Shown: in pieces, positions 9,834-19,202 of the stretch
How the letters are laid out: the number at the start of each line of letters is the position of its first letter
Position numbering within the stretch: the first letter of the stretch is position 1
Assembly (NCBI RefSeq): GCF_022699665.1
Contig: NZ_JALDNB010000002.1
Span: 558,001-622,000, forward strand
Reading direction: 5' to 3'
DNA from: Chryseobacterium aahli
Lineage (GTDB): Bacteria; Bacteroidota; Bacteroidia; Flavobacteriales; Weeksellaceae
Length of the DNA stretch: 64,000 nucleotides
Program-made: the position numbers and the translations under genes
The notes under the pieces: model-generated
Told to the model about the DNA's origin: nothing
Seen by the model: only the letters and a program-made list of their open reading frames with translations
The model's database searches: none

Positions 9834-11237
9834 ATGAGAAAATTTCTATTTATTTTATCTTTTATTTTCAGTAATCTATTGTTTGGACAAGATGAAGGTA
9901 GTCTAAGAAAGTTTGCAAAGAAAAATAAAGATCTACTATCGCTAAATGCTATAGTTGCGGACAAAACATATTATTCACAAGCAATTTTAGAATACCAAAT
10001 TGTAAAAAAATTAATTGATCTTGATAGTAAATCTGATATAATTAAAAAAGATTTTATTTTAAAAGATAGTAAGACTAATGATTTAAAAGTAATTAACCGT
10101 TTAGTAAATCAAATGACAGTTTTACCAAATCTATTGCAAAGCGATTACGACAGTATTCAAATAAAAAATTGTAAGTATGTAATTCCTGAAAGAATAGATG
10201 ATTTAAAAAGTGGTTTTCAATTTAGGCACTATCTTTTTAGGGGTGAAAATACAACAGCACTGCAGGCCTTTGGAATTATCAGCAACGAATTCAGTAAGAA
10301 AGACCTATATGTTGTCATCGACTACATACAATATCAAGATTGTGGATGTTCAAATTTACCAACAGTTAGATACGCTGTCGGTATTAGATCAGAATTTAAA
10401 ATATCTGGAATGACATTAAATAAAGATAACGATGAAAATTCAAAAAATCTTAATATAGAAAAGTTAGCTGCAAGTGTTCAGTTTGATAAATTAAAAGTTG
10501 ACATTTCCATGAAAACAATAGGAATAACAGGAAAACCTGCCAGACTCAATATCCCGACAAATACTTCTTTTAATGTTCAAACCTACGGTGAATATGTTAA
10601 GGTTATAGACTTTATTCGTAACACACTTGATTCAAACGAGGTAACCATTCAACCAGAAATAATACCTGTAATGGACGCTTACAGAACATCTATTGCAGAT
10701 ATTAACACTATGGCTTTTGAAGAACTCTTTGAAATAAGAAATCGATATGATGAATATGCAAGCAAGCTTTCTAAATTAAAAAAGAAGGAAAATTATGATG
10801 AAATCTCAGCAGAAATCAGTAATATCTTACAGAAATCATTATTAGAAGAAATTAGGAGCAAAAACGAAAAAAACATCCAACTCACTATGTTAGATACTAA
10901 TTTAAAAGATTTGAAAAGATATGTAAAAATTATAGACTTTTTGTCCTTAAATCGTGTCAGTAATAAGATTGAGGTGAAAAACGAAGATAAATACTCCACC
11001 TTAAATGAGAAATATAATAATGCAATATCTCTTCTTATAAACAAAGAATCAGAAAAGGCAAAAATTATTCTAGAAGAAATATTTAAAGAAAAAAGGGATT
11101 ACGGTAATGTTCAAGAAATATTAAATCTCATCAAAAATGGTGAAAACAAACCTATTAATGATACTATTTTAAAAGAATTCTCATGGTTGATATCTAATGA
11201 TAATGTACAAAAACTTAAAAAAAGTGAAAAAAAGTAG
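9834..11237 (+). CDS. Secreted protein of unknown function
   Basis: I do not recognise this family. From the ATG at 9834 the protein has a typical signal peptide (MRKFLFILSFIFSNLLFGQ) and 467 residues in all; the in-frame start at 9783 would put 17 residues before the signal and is unlikely. The middle (residues ~120-200) contains an IQYQDCGCSN segment with closely spaced cysteines; the C-terminal half is Lys/Glu-rich, probably helical, with spaced leucines. It stands alone and is closed by a strong terminator at 11286. Nothing around it suggests a pathway. Confidence 0.7.
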   Translation: MRKFLFILSFIFSNLLFGQDEGSLRKFAKKNKDLLSLNAIVADKTYYSQAILEYQIVKKLIDLDSKSDIIKKDFILKDSKTNDLKVINRLVNQMTVLPNLLQSDYDSIQIKNCKYVIPERIDDLKSGFQFRHYLFRGENTTALQAFGIISNEFSKKDLYVVIDYIQYQDCGCSNLPTVRYAVGIRSEFKISGMTLNKDNDENSKNLNIEKLAASVQFDKLKVDISMKTIGITGKPARLNIPTNTSFNVQTYGEYVKVIDFIRNTLDSNEVTIQPEIIPVMDAYRTSIADINTMAFEELFEIRNRYDEYASKLSKLKKKENYDEISAEISNILQKSLLEEIRSKNEKNIQLTMLDTNLKDLKRYVKIIDFLSLNRVSNKIEVKNEDKYSTLNEKYNNAISLLINKESEKAKIILEEIFKEKRDYGNVQEILNLIKNGENKPINDTILKEFSWLISNDNVQKLKKSEKK

Positions 11238-11285
11238 ATATTTAATTTCCATACGACGGACGAATAGTTTATAAATAGTTATACT

Positions 11286-11317
11286 CTCCAAAGTCTCGGA
11301 CTTTGGAGTTTTATTTT
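11286..11317 (+). terminator. Rho-independent terminator
   Basis: Ten-base perfect stem (CTCCAAAGTC / GACTTTGGAG) with a 3-base loop followed by TTTTATTTT, about 50 bases after the stop of the secreted-protein gene. Confidence 0.85.
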
Positions 11318-11328
11318 AGCCAATTTAT

Positions 11329-11640
11329 TATATTTGTAGTAACTAAGAGCCAAAAAAAAACATTATTCCACATTTAAAATCCCAAGCCGTCTACATCGAT
11401 GACAAAAAGAGAAAGGAAATAACATTCTTGCCGACACCTACGAAAGAATTTCTTTTATCCCAGAGAATTCGATTTTTTCCAACTATCTTAATCAAAAACA
11501 ACCAGATAAAGATGAAAACTCCTCTCATATTGAGATTTTCCCATTTGGTTTTAATCTCAGTCAGAAAGATGGGGTGAATGAAGATTTTCAAGTCTGTTAA
11601 CTATTACTGAGAAACCTCCCTGAACAAGAAAAATACAGAC
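11329..11640 (+). pseudogene. Relic of the 5' part of the SF1 helicase gene, with its promoter
   Basis: Bases 11366-11640 align with 15843-16308 of the intact helicase gene, with an internal deletion of about 190 bases after CATCGATG; the frame is broken. The -7 box TATATTTG (11329-11336) is preserved at the same relative place as in the intact gene. Similarity fades at the Walker A region (GGTCCACCCGG in the intact copy is altered here). The relic and the intact gene point the same way and are separated by the three-gene minus-strand operon 11676-15445. Confidence 0.85.
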
Positions 11641-11675
11641 CATCTCCCGACATCAATGCACCAATCAATAAGATG

Positions 11676-14327
11676 CTAAAAATTCTTATTAATCCCTAAA
11701 ACTACATGTCGGGGCATCAATCTTTGAGTGTATAGACTTTCACTGATATTAGTGATAGCGTATTTCGTAATACTATTTGAATTTAAGAGATTGTTACCTT
11801 GTAGATAAACATTAAAATTATACTTCTTGTAATTGTAATTGACTTTTACATCCCAAAACTGAGTTGTTTTTTGATCTGTATTTCCAAATTTATAGTATTC
11901 TAGAAAAGATTCAATTCTAAATAATGGATTTATGTTAAAATAAAGATTCACAAATCCTTTTTCGTCCGTATAGTTGTTAGAATTAACTTCTGATACTATT
12001 CTATTGAATTTCCACTCATATCCCAATTCATAATTGACAAATCCTGTAAATCCTGATTTCATTTCGAAACCTGTTTTAAGATTAGAAAATTCTGTTTTTA
12101 TGAGTGGCTGATTATTGATACTGTTTTCATAATCTGAAAGCATGTAAGAACCCAAAATACTGATTCTTGATCTTAGTAATTTGATATATCTTCTTAGTTC
12201 TAAATTAGATGAGAAGGAATTATTGTTTTTAACTAAAATTGATTGAATAAAAGTATAATTTGGATTAACAATCATATTAGTAGAAAGGTAATCTTCGCTT
12301 CTGAAATAATTTGCATTAAAACTAAAATAGTCAGACATTATATCACCGACATTATAACTGAAACCAATATTATAATCAGGCAAAACTGAAAAACCAACAT
12401 CACTTTGTTTAAAATTTCTGTTTCCCTGATAAATATAATTGGTGTACATATCATTGATGGTTACCGTTGAGAATTTTCTTCCGGCACTGAGACTGAAATT
12501 TCCTGTCTTACTGTTTTCGTAACCTACATTAACATTCGGAGAAATGTAAAATCCGGAGGTTTTTTTATTGTTAAGATCTGAAGATATTAACTGATTTAAG
12601 AATGTGAAACCATAATTCCAGCTTTTATTTTTTTTACGGTATTTTCCTTGAGCAAAAAAATTATTCTGCTTAAAATTTAGATCATTGATAAACTCACGGT
12701 TATCAAAATTTATTCTCTGATTATTTAAATCAAATACAGAGAGGTTTGATGAGAGCTGATCTTTTCTGAACTCATTTCCCAACTGTATTTCGAAAGATTG
12801 ATTTCCTGAATATTTTTTAAGATATGAAATTTTTGCCCCACCAAAATTCATCTTGGAATTGATGACTTGGTTTAGTTTTCTTGCACTTGGATTGTTAATG
12901 ATATATTGAAATACATCGTTTTCATCAGTGAAATTATAAGGTCGATCCTGATAAATATATCTAGCTACGGCAACCAGAGCTTTTGATGAATCAATCTTTT
13001 TTGTAAAAACAAGTTTATTTTCAGTGGCAAACAGTTGATTTTTTCCTGTTTGATTATTCAGTTGTTCATTAAAGAGAAAAATATTGTCATTATTCTCATT
13101 TAGAGATGATACTTTATTGTAAAAAAGTATGTTCGAGTTATTTTTAAATTCTTTGGAAAGTTCTAGTTTACCAACAATATTTCTATTGTTTTGTTTCCAG
13201 GTTTTATCTTCTATATTGGTAAAATTTAATCCTTCGTAGTTGAATTTGTAAAAACTGCTAATGTAATTTCGGTTTTCAATGTCATTAAAAATAGTAACAA
13301 ATTTCAATTTCCAATCGGTCTTAAAATTATAGATATAATTGAGTGAAGCTAATTTATCGTTATTAAAATTGGTTCGTTTATCCTCAAACTGAAAGTTTTT
13401 CTGATGGAGATTTACAATAGATAGTGTGTTGATATTTGTTCCTATATTTTCGACTTCATTTTCTGAGCTTGGATTAATGAGATATTCAACACCTTTCATC
13501 TCGTTTAGTCCAAGATTATTGGCGTTCAGAAGAAAATAGATTTTTTGCCTCTTAGTAAAATTCATCAGATTGATCTTACCTTGTCGCATATCTTCTTTAT
13601 AGCTGGTGGAAGCCAACAGAATATTCCCAAACCACTTTCCTTTAGAATCTTCTTTTAAAGTAAGATTAAGGGCAATGCGCTCTGTGTCTTCAATATTTTT
13701 GAGGAGTTTGTTTTTAGAATAATTTTGTAGAACCTGAATTCTATCTAAAGGTTTTGAAGACATGTTTTGAGTAAGTGTTTGATAGCCCTTTTCGAAAAGA
13801 TCATCGTTTTCAATCATTACCCTTTCTACTTCTTTGTTTCCAAACTTTATTTTACCGTCACTTTGTATGGAAATTCCCGGGACTTTTTTCAACAACTCTT
13901 CTACATTCTGCTCATTGCCATTTGAGAAGCTTTGAGCCTTAAATTCTATTGTGTCTTTTTTCAGTTTGATAGGAGTGGTGCGGGTAATAACTACTTCTTT
14001 AATTTCCTTTACCCTGTCAGTTTGTAATTCTATCGTATTTAAATTTATTACTGTATTCTTCTTAATAAAAGATACAGGAATGCTTTTCTTTACGTATCCT
14101 CCTGAAGAAATCTGCAAAGTAAAATTTCCGAACTTATCCGTATTTAATAAAAAACTTCCGTCTCTATTACTAAAGACGAAAGTTATAATGTTATCCTGCG
14201 AATCTGTAAGAATCACACTTGCTTTTGGCAGAGTTTGTTTATCTTCAGATAATATTACACCTTTAATCTCTGTTTGCGCAGAAATTTTCAAAAATAATAT
14301 TAAAAATAATAAACATAATTGTTTCAT
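11676..14327 (-). CDS. TonB-type outer-membrane beta-barrel with carboxypeptidase-like N-domain
   Basis: An 883-residue outer-membrane barrel. After the signal peptide (MKQLCLLFLILFLKISAQ) come a CarboxypepD_reg-like beta-sandwich (residues ~20-95), a TonB plug-like region (VEELLKKVPGISI, FGNKEVERVMIENDDLF) and a long array of amphipathic strands ending in an aromatic residue (GINKNF), as outer-membrane insertion requires. It lacks an obvious TonB box and belongs to the family that is usually encoded with GLPGLI proteins; here the GLPGLI gene immediately precedes it with one base of shared boundary (14327). Substrate unknown; peptide or protein ligand is a guess. Confidence 0.85.
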   Translation of the reverse strand: MKQLCLLFLILFLKISAQTEIKGVILSEDKQTLPKASVILTDSQDNIITFVFSNRDGSFLLNTDKFGNFTLQISSGGYVKKSIPVSFIKKNTVINLNTIELQTDRVKEIKEVVITRTTPIKLKKDTIEFKAQSFSNGNEQNVEELLKKVPGISIQSDGKIKFGNKEVERVMIENDDLFEKGYQTLTQNMSSKPLDRIQVLQNYSKNKLLKNIEDTERIALNLTLKEDSKGKWFGNILLASTSYKEDMRQGKINLMNFTKRQKIYFLLNANNLGLNEMKGVEYLINPSSENEVENIGTNINTLSIVNLHQKNFQFEDKRTNFNNDKLASLNYIYNFKTDWKLKFVTIFNDIENRNYISSFYKFNYEGLNFTNIEDKTWKQNNRNIVGKLELSKEFKNNSNILFYNKVSSLNENNDNIFLFNEQLNNQTGKNQLFATENKLVFTKKIDSSKALVAVARYIYQDRPYNFTDENDVFQYIINNPSARKLNQVINSKMNFGGAKISYLKKYSGNQSFEIQLGNEFRKDQLSSNLSVFDLNNQRINFDNREFINDLNFKQNNFFAQGKYRKKNKSWNYGFTFLNQLISSDLNNKKTSGFYISPNVNVGYENSKTGNFSLSAGRKFSTVTINDMYTNYIYQGNRNFKQSDVGFSVLPDYNIGFSYNVGDIMSDYFSFNANYFRSEDYLSTNMIVNPNYTFIQSILVKNNNSFSSNLELRRYIKLLRSRISILGSYMLSDYENSINNQPLIKTEFSNLKTGFEMKSGFTGFVNYELGYEWKFNRIVSEVNSNNYTDEKGFVNLYFNINPLFRIESFLEYYKFGNTDQKTTQFWDVKVNYNYKKYNFNVYLQGNNLLNSNSITKYAITNISESLYTQRLMPRHVVLGINKNF

Positions 14328-15106
14328 TAAGGTTTAGCAGAATCCTCCCACTCAAAAGATTTTTCAATACACATTTCTCTGATAGGTGTATTTACGTAAC
14401 TCCCTCCTCTTGGTGAACTTGCGATTCTCTGTTGTCTAAATTCCTCTAAATAATCATTCTCAAATTGAATCGCTTCTGGATATTTATAAATTTGATTAGA
14501 TTTATTAGAGAAAAAATTAATTATTTTTTCAGGCACCGAATATACCTTATTTAAACTAATTCTTTCAGCTTCACCTTTAAAAAAACCTTCAGAATCTTCA
14601 AAAGATAATATAGCACCTGGTAAACCTTTAAATTTCCAAGGAAATGAATAATTTGATATTTGGGTTGTAAACCATACTACATATTTTCTGCCTCTGTAAT
14701 CACAACTTGCCTTTCGACATTCATACCCTAAGATAGTTTTTTTATCTTTATTTTCAAGATTCCATTTTATATCTCCAATTTGATCTTCACTCATTTTATC
14801 ACGTGCACTACCTAATTTCATAGCTGAGAAATAACTTAGAGTTTGGTAAAACTTATCGTCATTTTTCTGATAATAATAGAGATAATATGGATTGATCTTT
14901 CTGTTATTATCAATGATAAAATCATTATAATTCTGTTCTAATTTATTGGAAATTATAAAATAACTTTTATTTTCATTTGATACAAGGTAAGCTTTCATAT
15001 TTTGTTGGGACATTGATAGCCCATATTCAACTACTGCGTCAAACTTCTCTTGTGAAAAAAAACAGCAACTAATAAAAAGAAAAATAAGAACAATATTCTT
15101 TTGCAT
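14327..15106 (-). CDS. GLPGLI family secreted protein
   Basis: A 259-residue exported protein with signal peptide (MQKNIVLIFLFISCCFFSQ) and the family-defining motif in FKGLPGAILSFED (residues ~155-167), preceded by the conserved YECRKASCDYRGRKYVVWFT block and followed by EAERI. The family is Bacteroidota-specific and of unknown function; it is regularly paired with a TonB-barrel gene, as here (downstream neighbour touches its stop). The upstream gene ends 6 bases before its start, so all three are one operon. Confidence 0.9.
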   Translation of the reverse strand: MQKNIVLIFLFISCCFFSQEKFDAVVEYGLSMSQQNMKAYLVSNENKSYFIISNKLEQNYNDFIIDNNRKINPYYLYYYQKNDDKFYQTLSYFSAMKLGSARDKMSEDQIGDIKWNLENKDKKTILGYECRKASCDYRGRKYVVWFTTQISNYSFPWKFKGLPGAILSFEDSEGFFKGEAERISLNKVYSVPEKIINFFSNKSNQIYKYPEAIQFENDYLEEFRQQRIASSPRGGSYVNTPIREMCIEKSFEWEDSAKP

Positions 15107-15112
15107 ATATAT

Positions 15113-15445
15113 TTAGAAAATTGTATCCACTAAACCTGTATGAACTTTTTTATCTCTGACACGAATATCAGTACCATCAGGATTTCCTAGACATAGAGAT
15201 TCTTGCCAATTGTCAGTGGTAGAACCCAAAAAGTTTCCATCAACATCATAATGATCTATCGTAACCTGCATTCTGCACAAAAAGAATGATTCATCAAAAT
15301 TGAAAATGTTAATACTATTTTCAACTTTTTTGCTCGAGTCTGAAGTCTCATGCTTTACATTTTCCTTTTTTTCTACAGAAGTATTAGCGAATGCAATACC
15401 TGAAGTAAAAACTGTCAAAGACAGTCCTAAAATAAATTTTTTCAT
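15113..15445 (-). CDS. Small secreted protein, first gene of GLPGLI operon
   Basis: A 110-residue protein I do not recognise. It has a signal peptide (MKKFILGLSLTVFTSGIAFA), a Lys/Glu/Ser-rich linker and a C-terminal part with two cysteines (FFLCRMQVTIDHYDVDGNFLG, LCLGNPDG; second motif only part shown). It is the first gene of the operon; a strong promoter lies just upstream. The DHYDVDGNFLGST segment resembles short secreted proteins found in pairs with GLPGLI genes, but I cannot name a function. Confidence 0.7.
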   Translation of the reverse strand: MKKFILGLSLTVFTSGIAFANTSVEKKENVKHETSDSSKKVENSINIFNFDESFFLCRMQVTIDHYDVDGNFLGSTTDNWQESLCLGNPDGTDIRVRDKKVHTGLVDTIF

Positions 15446-15471
15446 AAAATTAATATTTAAAGTTTGAAATC

Positions 15472-15501
15472 CAAATATATAAATTTATTTCATACTACAA
15501 A
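15472..15501 (-). promoter_or_regulatory. Bacteroidota promoter of the GLPGLI operon
   Basis: On the minus strand TTTG (15498-15501) is followed after 18 bases by TATATTTG (15472-15479), a full -33/-7 match. Transcription would start about 20 bases before the start codon at 15445. Confidence 0.75.
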
Positions 15502-15782
15502 GATATTTTTTTTAAATTCAAAATATTAAATACTAGCTATTTAACATAATATAAAACACTATTAAGATATGAATTATCTTTATCCCAAAAGTGGTTGTTT
15601 ATCTTCAAAAATACAATTAGAATAATCTTCGTTTGAAGGTAGATTTTTAAAATTGATATTATGAATAATAAACATAATATTTCATTAATCTTAGGACTGT
15701 TTATTGTTCAAAATCTCTTTTAAAGTATATTCTTTACTATTAGAGATTTTTATCGTAATGTGCACCTGTTGTCAGAAGTGTC

Positions 15783-15809
15783 TTGCCTTCGGTGTTTTTA
15801 TTATATTTG
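15783..15809 (+). promoter_or_regulatory. Promoter of the SF1 helicase-nuclease gene
   Basis: TTG (15783-15785), 16 bases, TATATTTG (15802-15809); the start codon follows at 15827, so the leader is very short. The -7 box is conserved in the relic copy at 11329-11336. Confidence 0.6.
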
Positions 15810-15826
15810 TAATGAACTAGCAATCA

Positions 15827-18385
15827 ATGAACGAAAACTCAACTTCACATCTTAAATCCCAAGCCATCTACATCGATGGTAAAGACAGAACCGATGAGAT
15901 AGAATCTTATTCTTTTGAGGGCGGTAAATGTGTAGTGGTCTATAAGAATAACGGTAAATTATATTCTTACCATCAAAACAAAATTCAAATTGTAAAATCT
16001 GCGCTGCAAACTCAAAAAGCAGGAAGTATTTTCAGTTATTTAAAAGAAATTGCAGAGACCATTGGTTTGAAAACAGAGGAAGGAAATAACATTCTTGCTA
16101 AAAGTTACGAAAGAATATCTTTTATTCCTGAGAATTCAATTCTTTCCAACTATCTTAATGAAAGACAACCGGAGAAAGATCTACACTCCTCTCCTATTGA
16201 GATTTTCCCATTTGGGTTTAATCTCAGTCAGAAAGATGGAGTAAATGAAGCTTTTTCAAGTCCGTTAAGTGTTATTGAAGGTCCACCCGGAACCGGAAAA
16301 ACACAGACTATTCTCAATATTATTGCCAATGCCTTGATGAACAATCAAACTGTGACGGTGGTTTCAAGCAATAATTCTGCGACAAAGAATGTCTTTGAAA
16401 AACTGGAGAAGAATGGAATCTCATTTATTGCAGCCCTTTTAGGAAGTTCTCAAAATAAAAAAGAGTTTATAGAATCCCAAACGGAGATTCCTGATTTGTC
16501 AGATTGGAGTTTATCTTTTGAAGAGGCAAGTACACTTCAACAATCCAATACCTTGCTTTTTGCTCAGCTTTCAGAAAAACTGGAATTCAAAAATGAGCTG
16601 GCTTCCCTGAAACTGGAAATTGATAATATAGAAACAGAATATCAGCATTATACTTATGATGTCTTTTTGCCTGTAGAAATCCGTTTTAAAAAGAATGTCA
16701 GTTCAGATCAGTTGCTTTCGCTTTGGATCACGATTGAAAACTACGAGCAATTGGGTAAAAAATTCAACTGGTGGCGAAAATTGACTTTTCCTTTTCTGTA
16801 TGGTGTAAGAGATAAAAACTTTTATGAACTGTCTTATCAGGAGTTAATCAGATTGGTTCAGTCGAAATATTACACGACAAAAATTTCAGAACTTAAGTTG
16901 AAGCGACAGTATTTAGAATCGGCATTGCAGGATTTTTCTTTCGATGAAAAAATGAAAGATTATACAGACGTTTCGATGCAGTTGTTTAAGAATATCCTTC
17001 ATAAAAAGTATAACGGAAAAGAACATAAGGAATATACAGAGCGTGATCTTCGCTCAAGATCGGGAGAATTCATCGAAGACTATCCGGTGATTATGAGCAC
17101 AACTTATTCACTGAGAAGAAGTCTTGCTGAGAATATTGTGTATGATTTTGTCATTATAGATGAATCTTCACAGGTAGATCTGGCAACAGGAGTATTGGCT
17201 TTATCCTGTGCTAAAAGAGCGGTGATTGTAGGAGATTTAAAACAGCTTCCGAATGTAGTCGATACTCAAACAGCACAAAAGACAGATTTTATTTTTCAGA
17301 CTTATCAACTGTCTGAAGCTTATCGCTATTCCAATCATAGTTTGCTTTCCTCAATCACAGAATTGTTTCCTGATATTCCGAAGACGCTTTTAAAAGAACA
17401 TTACCGCTGCCACCCTCAGATCATTGATTTCTGCAACCGGAAATTTTACAATAACCAGTTGATTATTTTATCCGAAGCAAAAAAAGACCGAAACCCTCTC
17501 ATCGTTTACAAAACTGTGGCAGGAAATCATGCAAGGGAAAGAATGAATCAGCGGCAGATTGATGTTATTACTCAGGAAATCATTCCACAGCAAAGTTTGG
17601 AAACAGTAGATTTAGGAATCGTAACGCCATACCGAAATCAGACTTCAGCTTTACAAAATACATTTCAGGGAACCAAGATCAAAGCAGATACGGTAGATAA
17701 ATTTCAGGGAAGAGAAAACGATGTGATTATTCTTTCTACGGTAGATAATGAAATATCAGATTTTACTGATAATCCGAATCGTTTGAACGTTGCTATTTCG
17801 AGAGCAAAAGATCAGCTGATTCTGGTTGTCAATGGAAATGAAAGTGAGAAGGACAATAATATCTCTGATCTTATTCGGTACATCGACTATCACAACTTCA
17901 CCATCGTCAACAGTGAGCTCCATTCTATTTTTGATTATCTGTACAAAGGCTATGAAGAGAAACGAAGATCTATCCTATCGGGTCAAAAGAAAAAATCGGT
18001 TTTTGACAGCGAGAATTTAATGTACTCATTGATCAAAGAAGTTCTTTCTCAGGATGGTTTTTCCAAATACGGTGTGGTTGTTCATTTTCCTTTAAGAAAC
18101 CTACTGTTGGATTTTGACAGACTTTCTGATGAGGAAGAACGATACGCCCGACATCACGCCACCCATCTTGATTTTCTGATTTATAACAAGCTGGGTAAAA
18201 ATCCTGTGTTAGCGATAGAAGTTGATGGGTATAAGTATCATCAAACAGGAAGCCGACAAAGCGAAAGGGATGCGATTAAGGATCAGATTTTGAAGAAGTA
18301 TGGAGTTCCTTTGCTGAGGTTTTCTACAACGGAAAGTGGGGAGAGGGAGAGGTTAATTGATGCACTGAAAACGGTAAGAAATTAA
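15827..18385 (+). CDS. SF1 helicase with C-terminal DUF2726-like nuclease domain
   Basis: An 852-residue Dna2/Upf1-type superfamily 1 helicase. Walker A is GPPGTGKT (residues ~151-158), motif II is DESSQ (near 445), followed by GDLKQLP (motif III), KEHYRCHP (motif IV), DTVDKFQGREND and NVAISRAKDQLILV (motifs V-VI). An unusually long helical insertion (residues ~215-400) separates motifs Ia and II. The C-terminal ~150 residues (LDFLIYNKLGKNP, LAIEVDGYKYHQ, then RDAIKDQILKKYGVPLLRF) match a restriction-endonuclease-like fold, with D...EVDGY...K as probable catalytic residues. Helicase-nuclease fusions of this kind are common in defence islands; DNA cleavage of invading elements is an inference. 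A broken copy lies 4 kb upstream. Confidence 0.85.
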   Translation: MNENSTSHLKSQAIYIDGKDRTDEIESYSFEGGKCVVVYKNNGKLYSYHQNKIQIVKSALQTQKAGSIFSYLKEIAETIGLKTEEGNNILAKSYERISFIPENSILSNYLNERQPEKDLHSSPIEIFPFGFNLSQKDGVNEAFSSPLSVIEGPPGTGKTQTILNIIANALMNNQTVTVVSSNNSATKNVFEKLEKNGISFIAALLGSSQNKKEFIESQTEIPDLSDWSLSFEEASTLQQSNTLLFAQLSEKLEFKNELASLKLEIDNIETEYQHYTYDVFLPVEIRFKKNVSSDQLLSLWITIENYEQLGKKFNWWRKLTFPFLYGVRDKNFYELSYQELIRLVQSKYYTTKISELKLKRQYLESALQDFSFDEKMKDYTDVSMQLFKNILHKKYNGKEHKEYTERDLRSRSGEFIEDYPVIMSTTYSLRRSLAENIVYDFVIIDESSQVDLATGVLALSCAKRAVIVGDLKQLPNVVDTQTAQKTDFIFQTYQLSEAYRYSNHSLLSSITELFPDIPKTLLKEHYRCHPQIIDFCNRKFYNNQLIILSEAKKDRNPLIVYKTVAGNHARERMNQRQIDVITQEIIPQQSLETVDLGIVTPYRNQTSALQNTFQGTKIKADTVDKFQGRENDVIILSTVDNEISDFTDNPNRLNVAISRAKDQLILVVNGNESEKDNNISDLIRYIDYHNFTIVNSELHSIFDYLYKGYEEKRRSILSGQKKKSVFDSENLMYSLIKEVLSQDGFSKYGVVVHFPLRNLLLDFDRLSDEEERYARHHATHLDFLIYNKLGKNPVLAIEVDGYKYHQTGSRQSERDAIKDQILKKYGVPLLRFSTTESGERERLIDALKTVRN

Positions 18386-18397
18386 TTTCTTCTAATT

Positions 18398-18417
18398 ACG
18401 GATTTCCGTATTTTATT
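18398..18417 (+). terminator. Short hairpin terminator after helicase
   Basis: ACGGA-TT-TCCGT followed by ATTTTATTTTG, 15-30 bases after the helicase stop. The stem is short, so this is moderate evidence. Confidence 0.5.
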
Positions 18418-18493
18418 TTGTTGTTATTGATTTAGATTTGTAAGTGTTCTCAATGAGATAAAATATCTAACAAATTTAAAATCAACACTAACC

Positions 18494-18898
18494 ATGAAAA
18501 AAACACTACTCTACCTAACGATCTTACTATCATTCATTTCTTGTACAACAAATTACTACACCGTTTTATTATCTGAAGACACTCCAATATACGGAAGTAG
18601 TAATAATGAAAGTATTGTAACAACAGTACCCAAAGACACTCAAGTTTTCATTTCAACTAAAGCCAATAAGAAAAATTATAAAAGAATTAAATGGGACAAT
18701 TATTTGGGATGGGTATATAATCCAAGTTATACAACCTACAGCACTTATACGCCGTCTAGCACATCCTTCTCAACTAAATCAACTTCCTCTTACACTCCAC
18801 GTTCTAGTTCTGGCGGTTCAGTACAAGTGAAGGGATACACAAGAAAAGATGGAACTTATGTAAGGCCTCATAGTAGGAGTGCGCCGAGAAGAAGATAA
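18494..18898 (+). CDS. Small lipoprotein with SH3-like domain
   Basis: A 134-residue exported lipoprotein: signal with lipobox ending at Cys17 (LLSFISC). Residues ~22-72 look like a bacterial SH3 module (SEDTPIYGSSNNESIVTTVP, KRIKWDNYLGWVYN). This is followed by a Ser/Thr/Tyr-rich linker and a basic tail, VKGYTRKDGTYVRPHSRS, a repeat-like motif seen at the end of many small exported bacterial proteins. Cell-wall association is plausible from SH3 but unproved. Confidence 0.75.
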   Translation: MKKTLLYLTILLSFISCTTNYYTVLLSEDTPIYGSSNNESIVTTVPKDTQVFISTKANKKNYKRIKWDNYLGWVYNPSYTTYSTYTPSSTSFSTKSTSSYTPRSSSGGSVQVKGYTRKDGTYVRPHSRSAPRRR

Positions 18899-19012
18899 TA
18901 TAGCTACATAAAAAAATATAAACATTAATTGATTCTCTGCATGTTTGAGATTCACTTTTTTTATGATTGACATCCTTAATCCTTTAAAATAAAATACTAG
19001 ATAATCAATAAA

Positions 19013-19065
19013 ATAGCTGGATACTTCTGTGTTGCCTATTTGCAAATCCAAAAGTATCCAGCTAT
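19013..19065. repeat. 14-bp perfect inverted repeat with 25-base loop
   Basis: ATAGCTGGATACTT (19013-19026) and AAGTATCCAGCTAT (19052-19065) lie between two convergent genes. There is no T-tract on either side, so a simple intrinsic terminator is not the best reading; a mobile-element end pair or operator is possible. The remaining bases between 18899 and 19202 hold nothing I can support. Confidence 0.7.
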
Positions 19066-19202
19066 AATGAGATTTTAAATAATGTACTTTAATTAAATAA
19101 ATGCATCAATATGAAAATTTACTACACATTATCCAATAACAATATAAAGCATCACTTAGATTGATTAGTGTAGATAGTATAATAATTTTCTTAATCACAG
19201 AT

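Noticed and set aside
15640..15700. Similarity of AATAATAAACATAAT..TTCATTAA to the 5' end of the barrel gene near 14300
   Set aside because: Short AT-rich match, could be chance; not enough to call a duplication.
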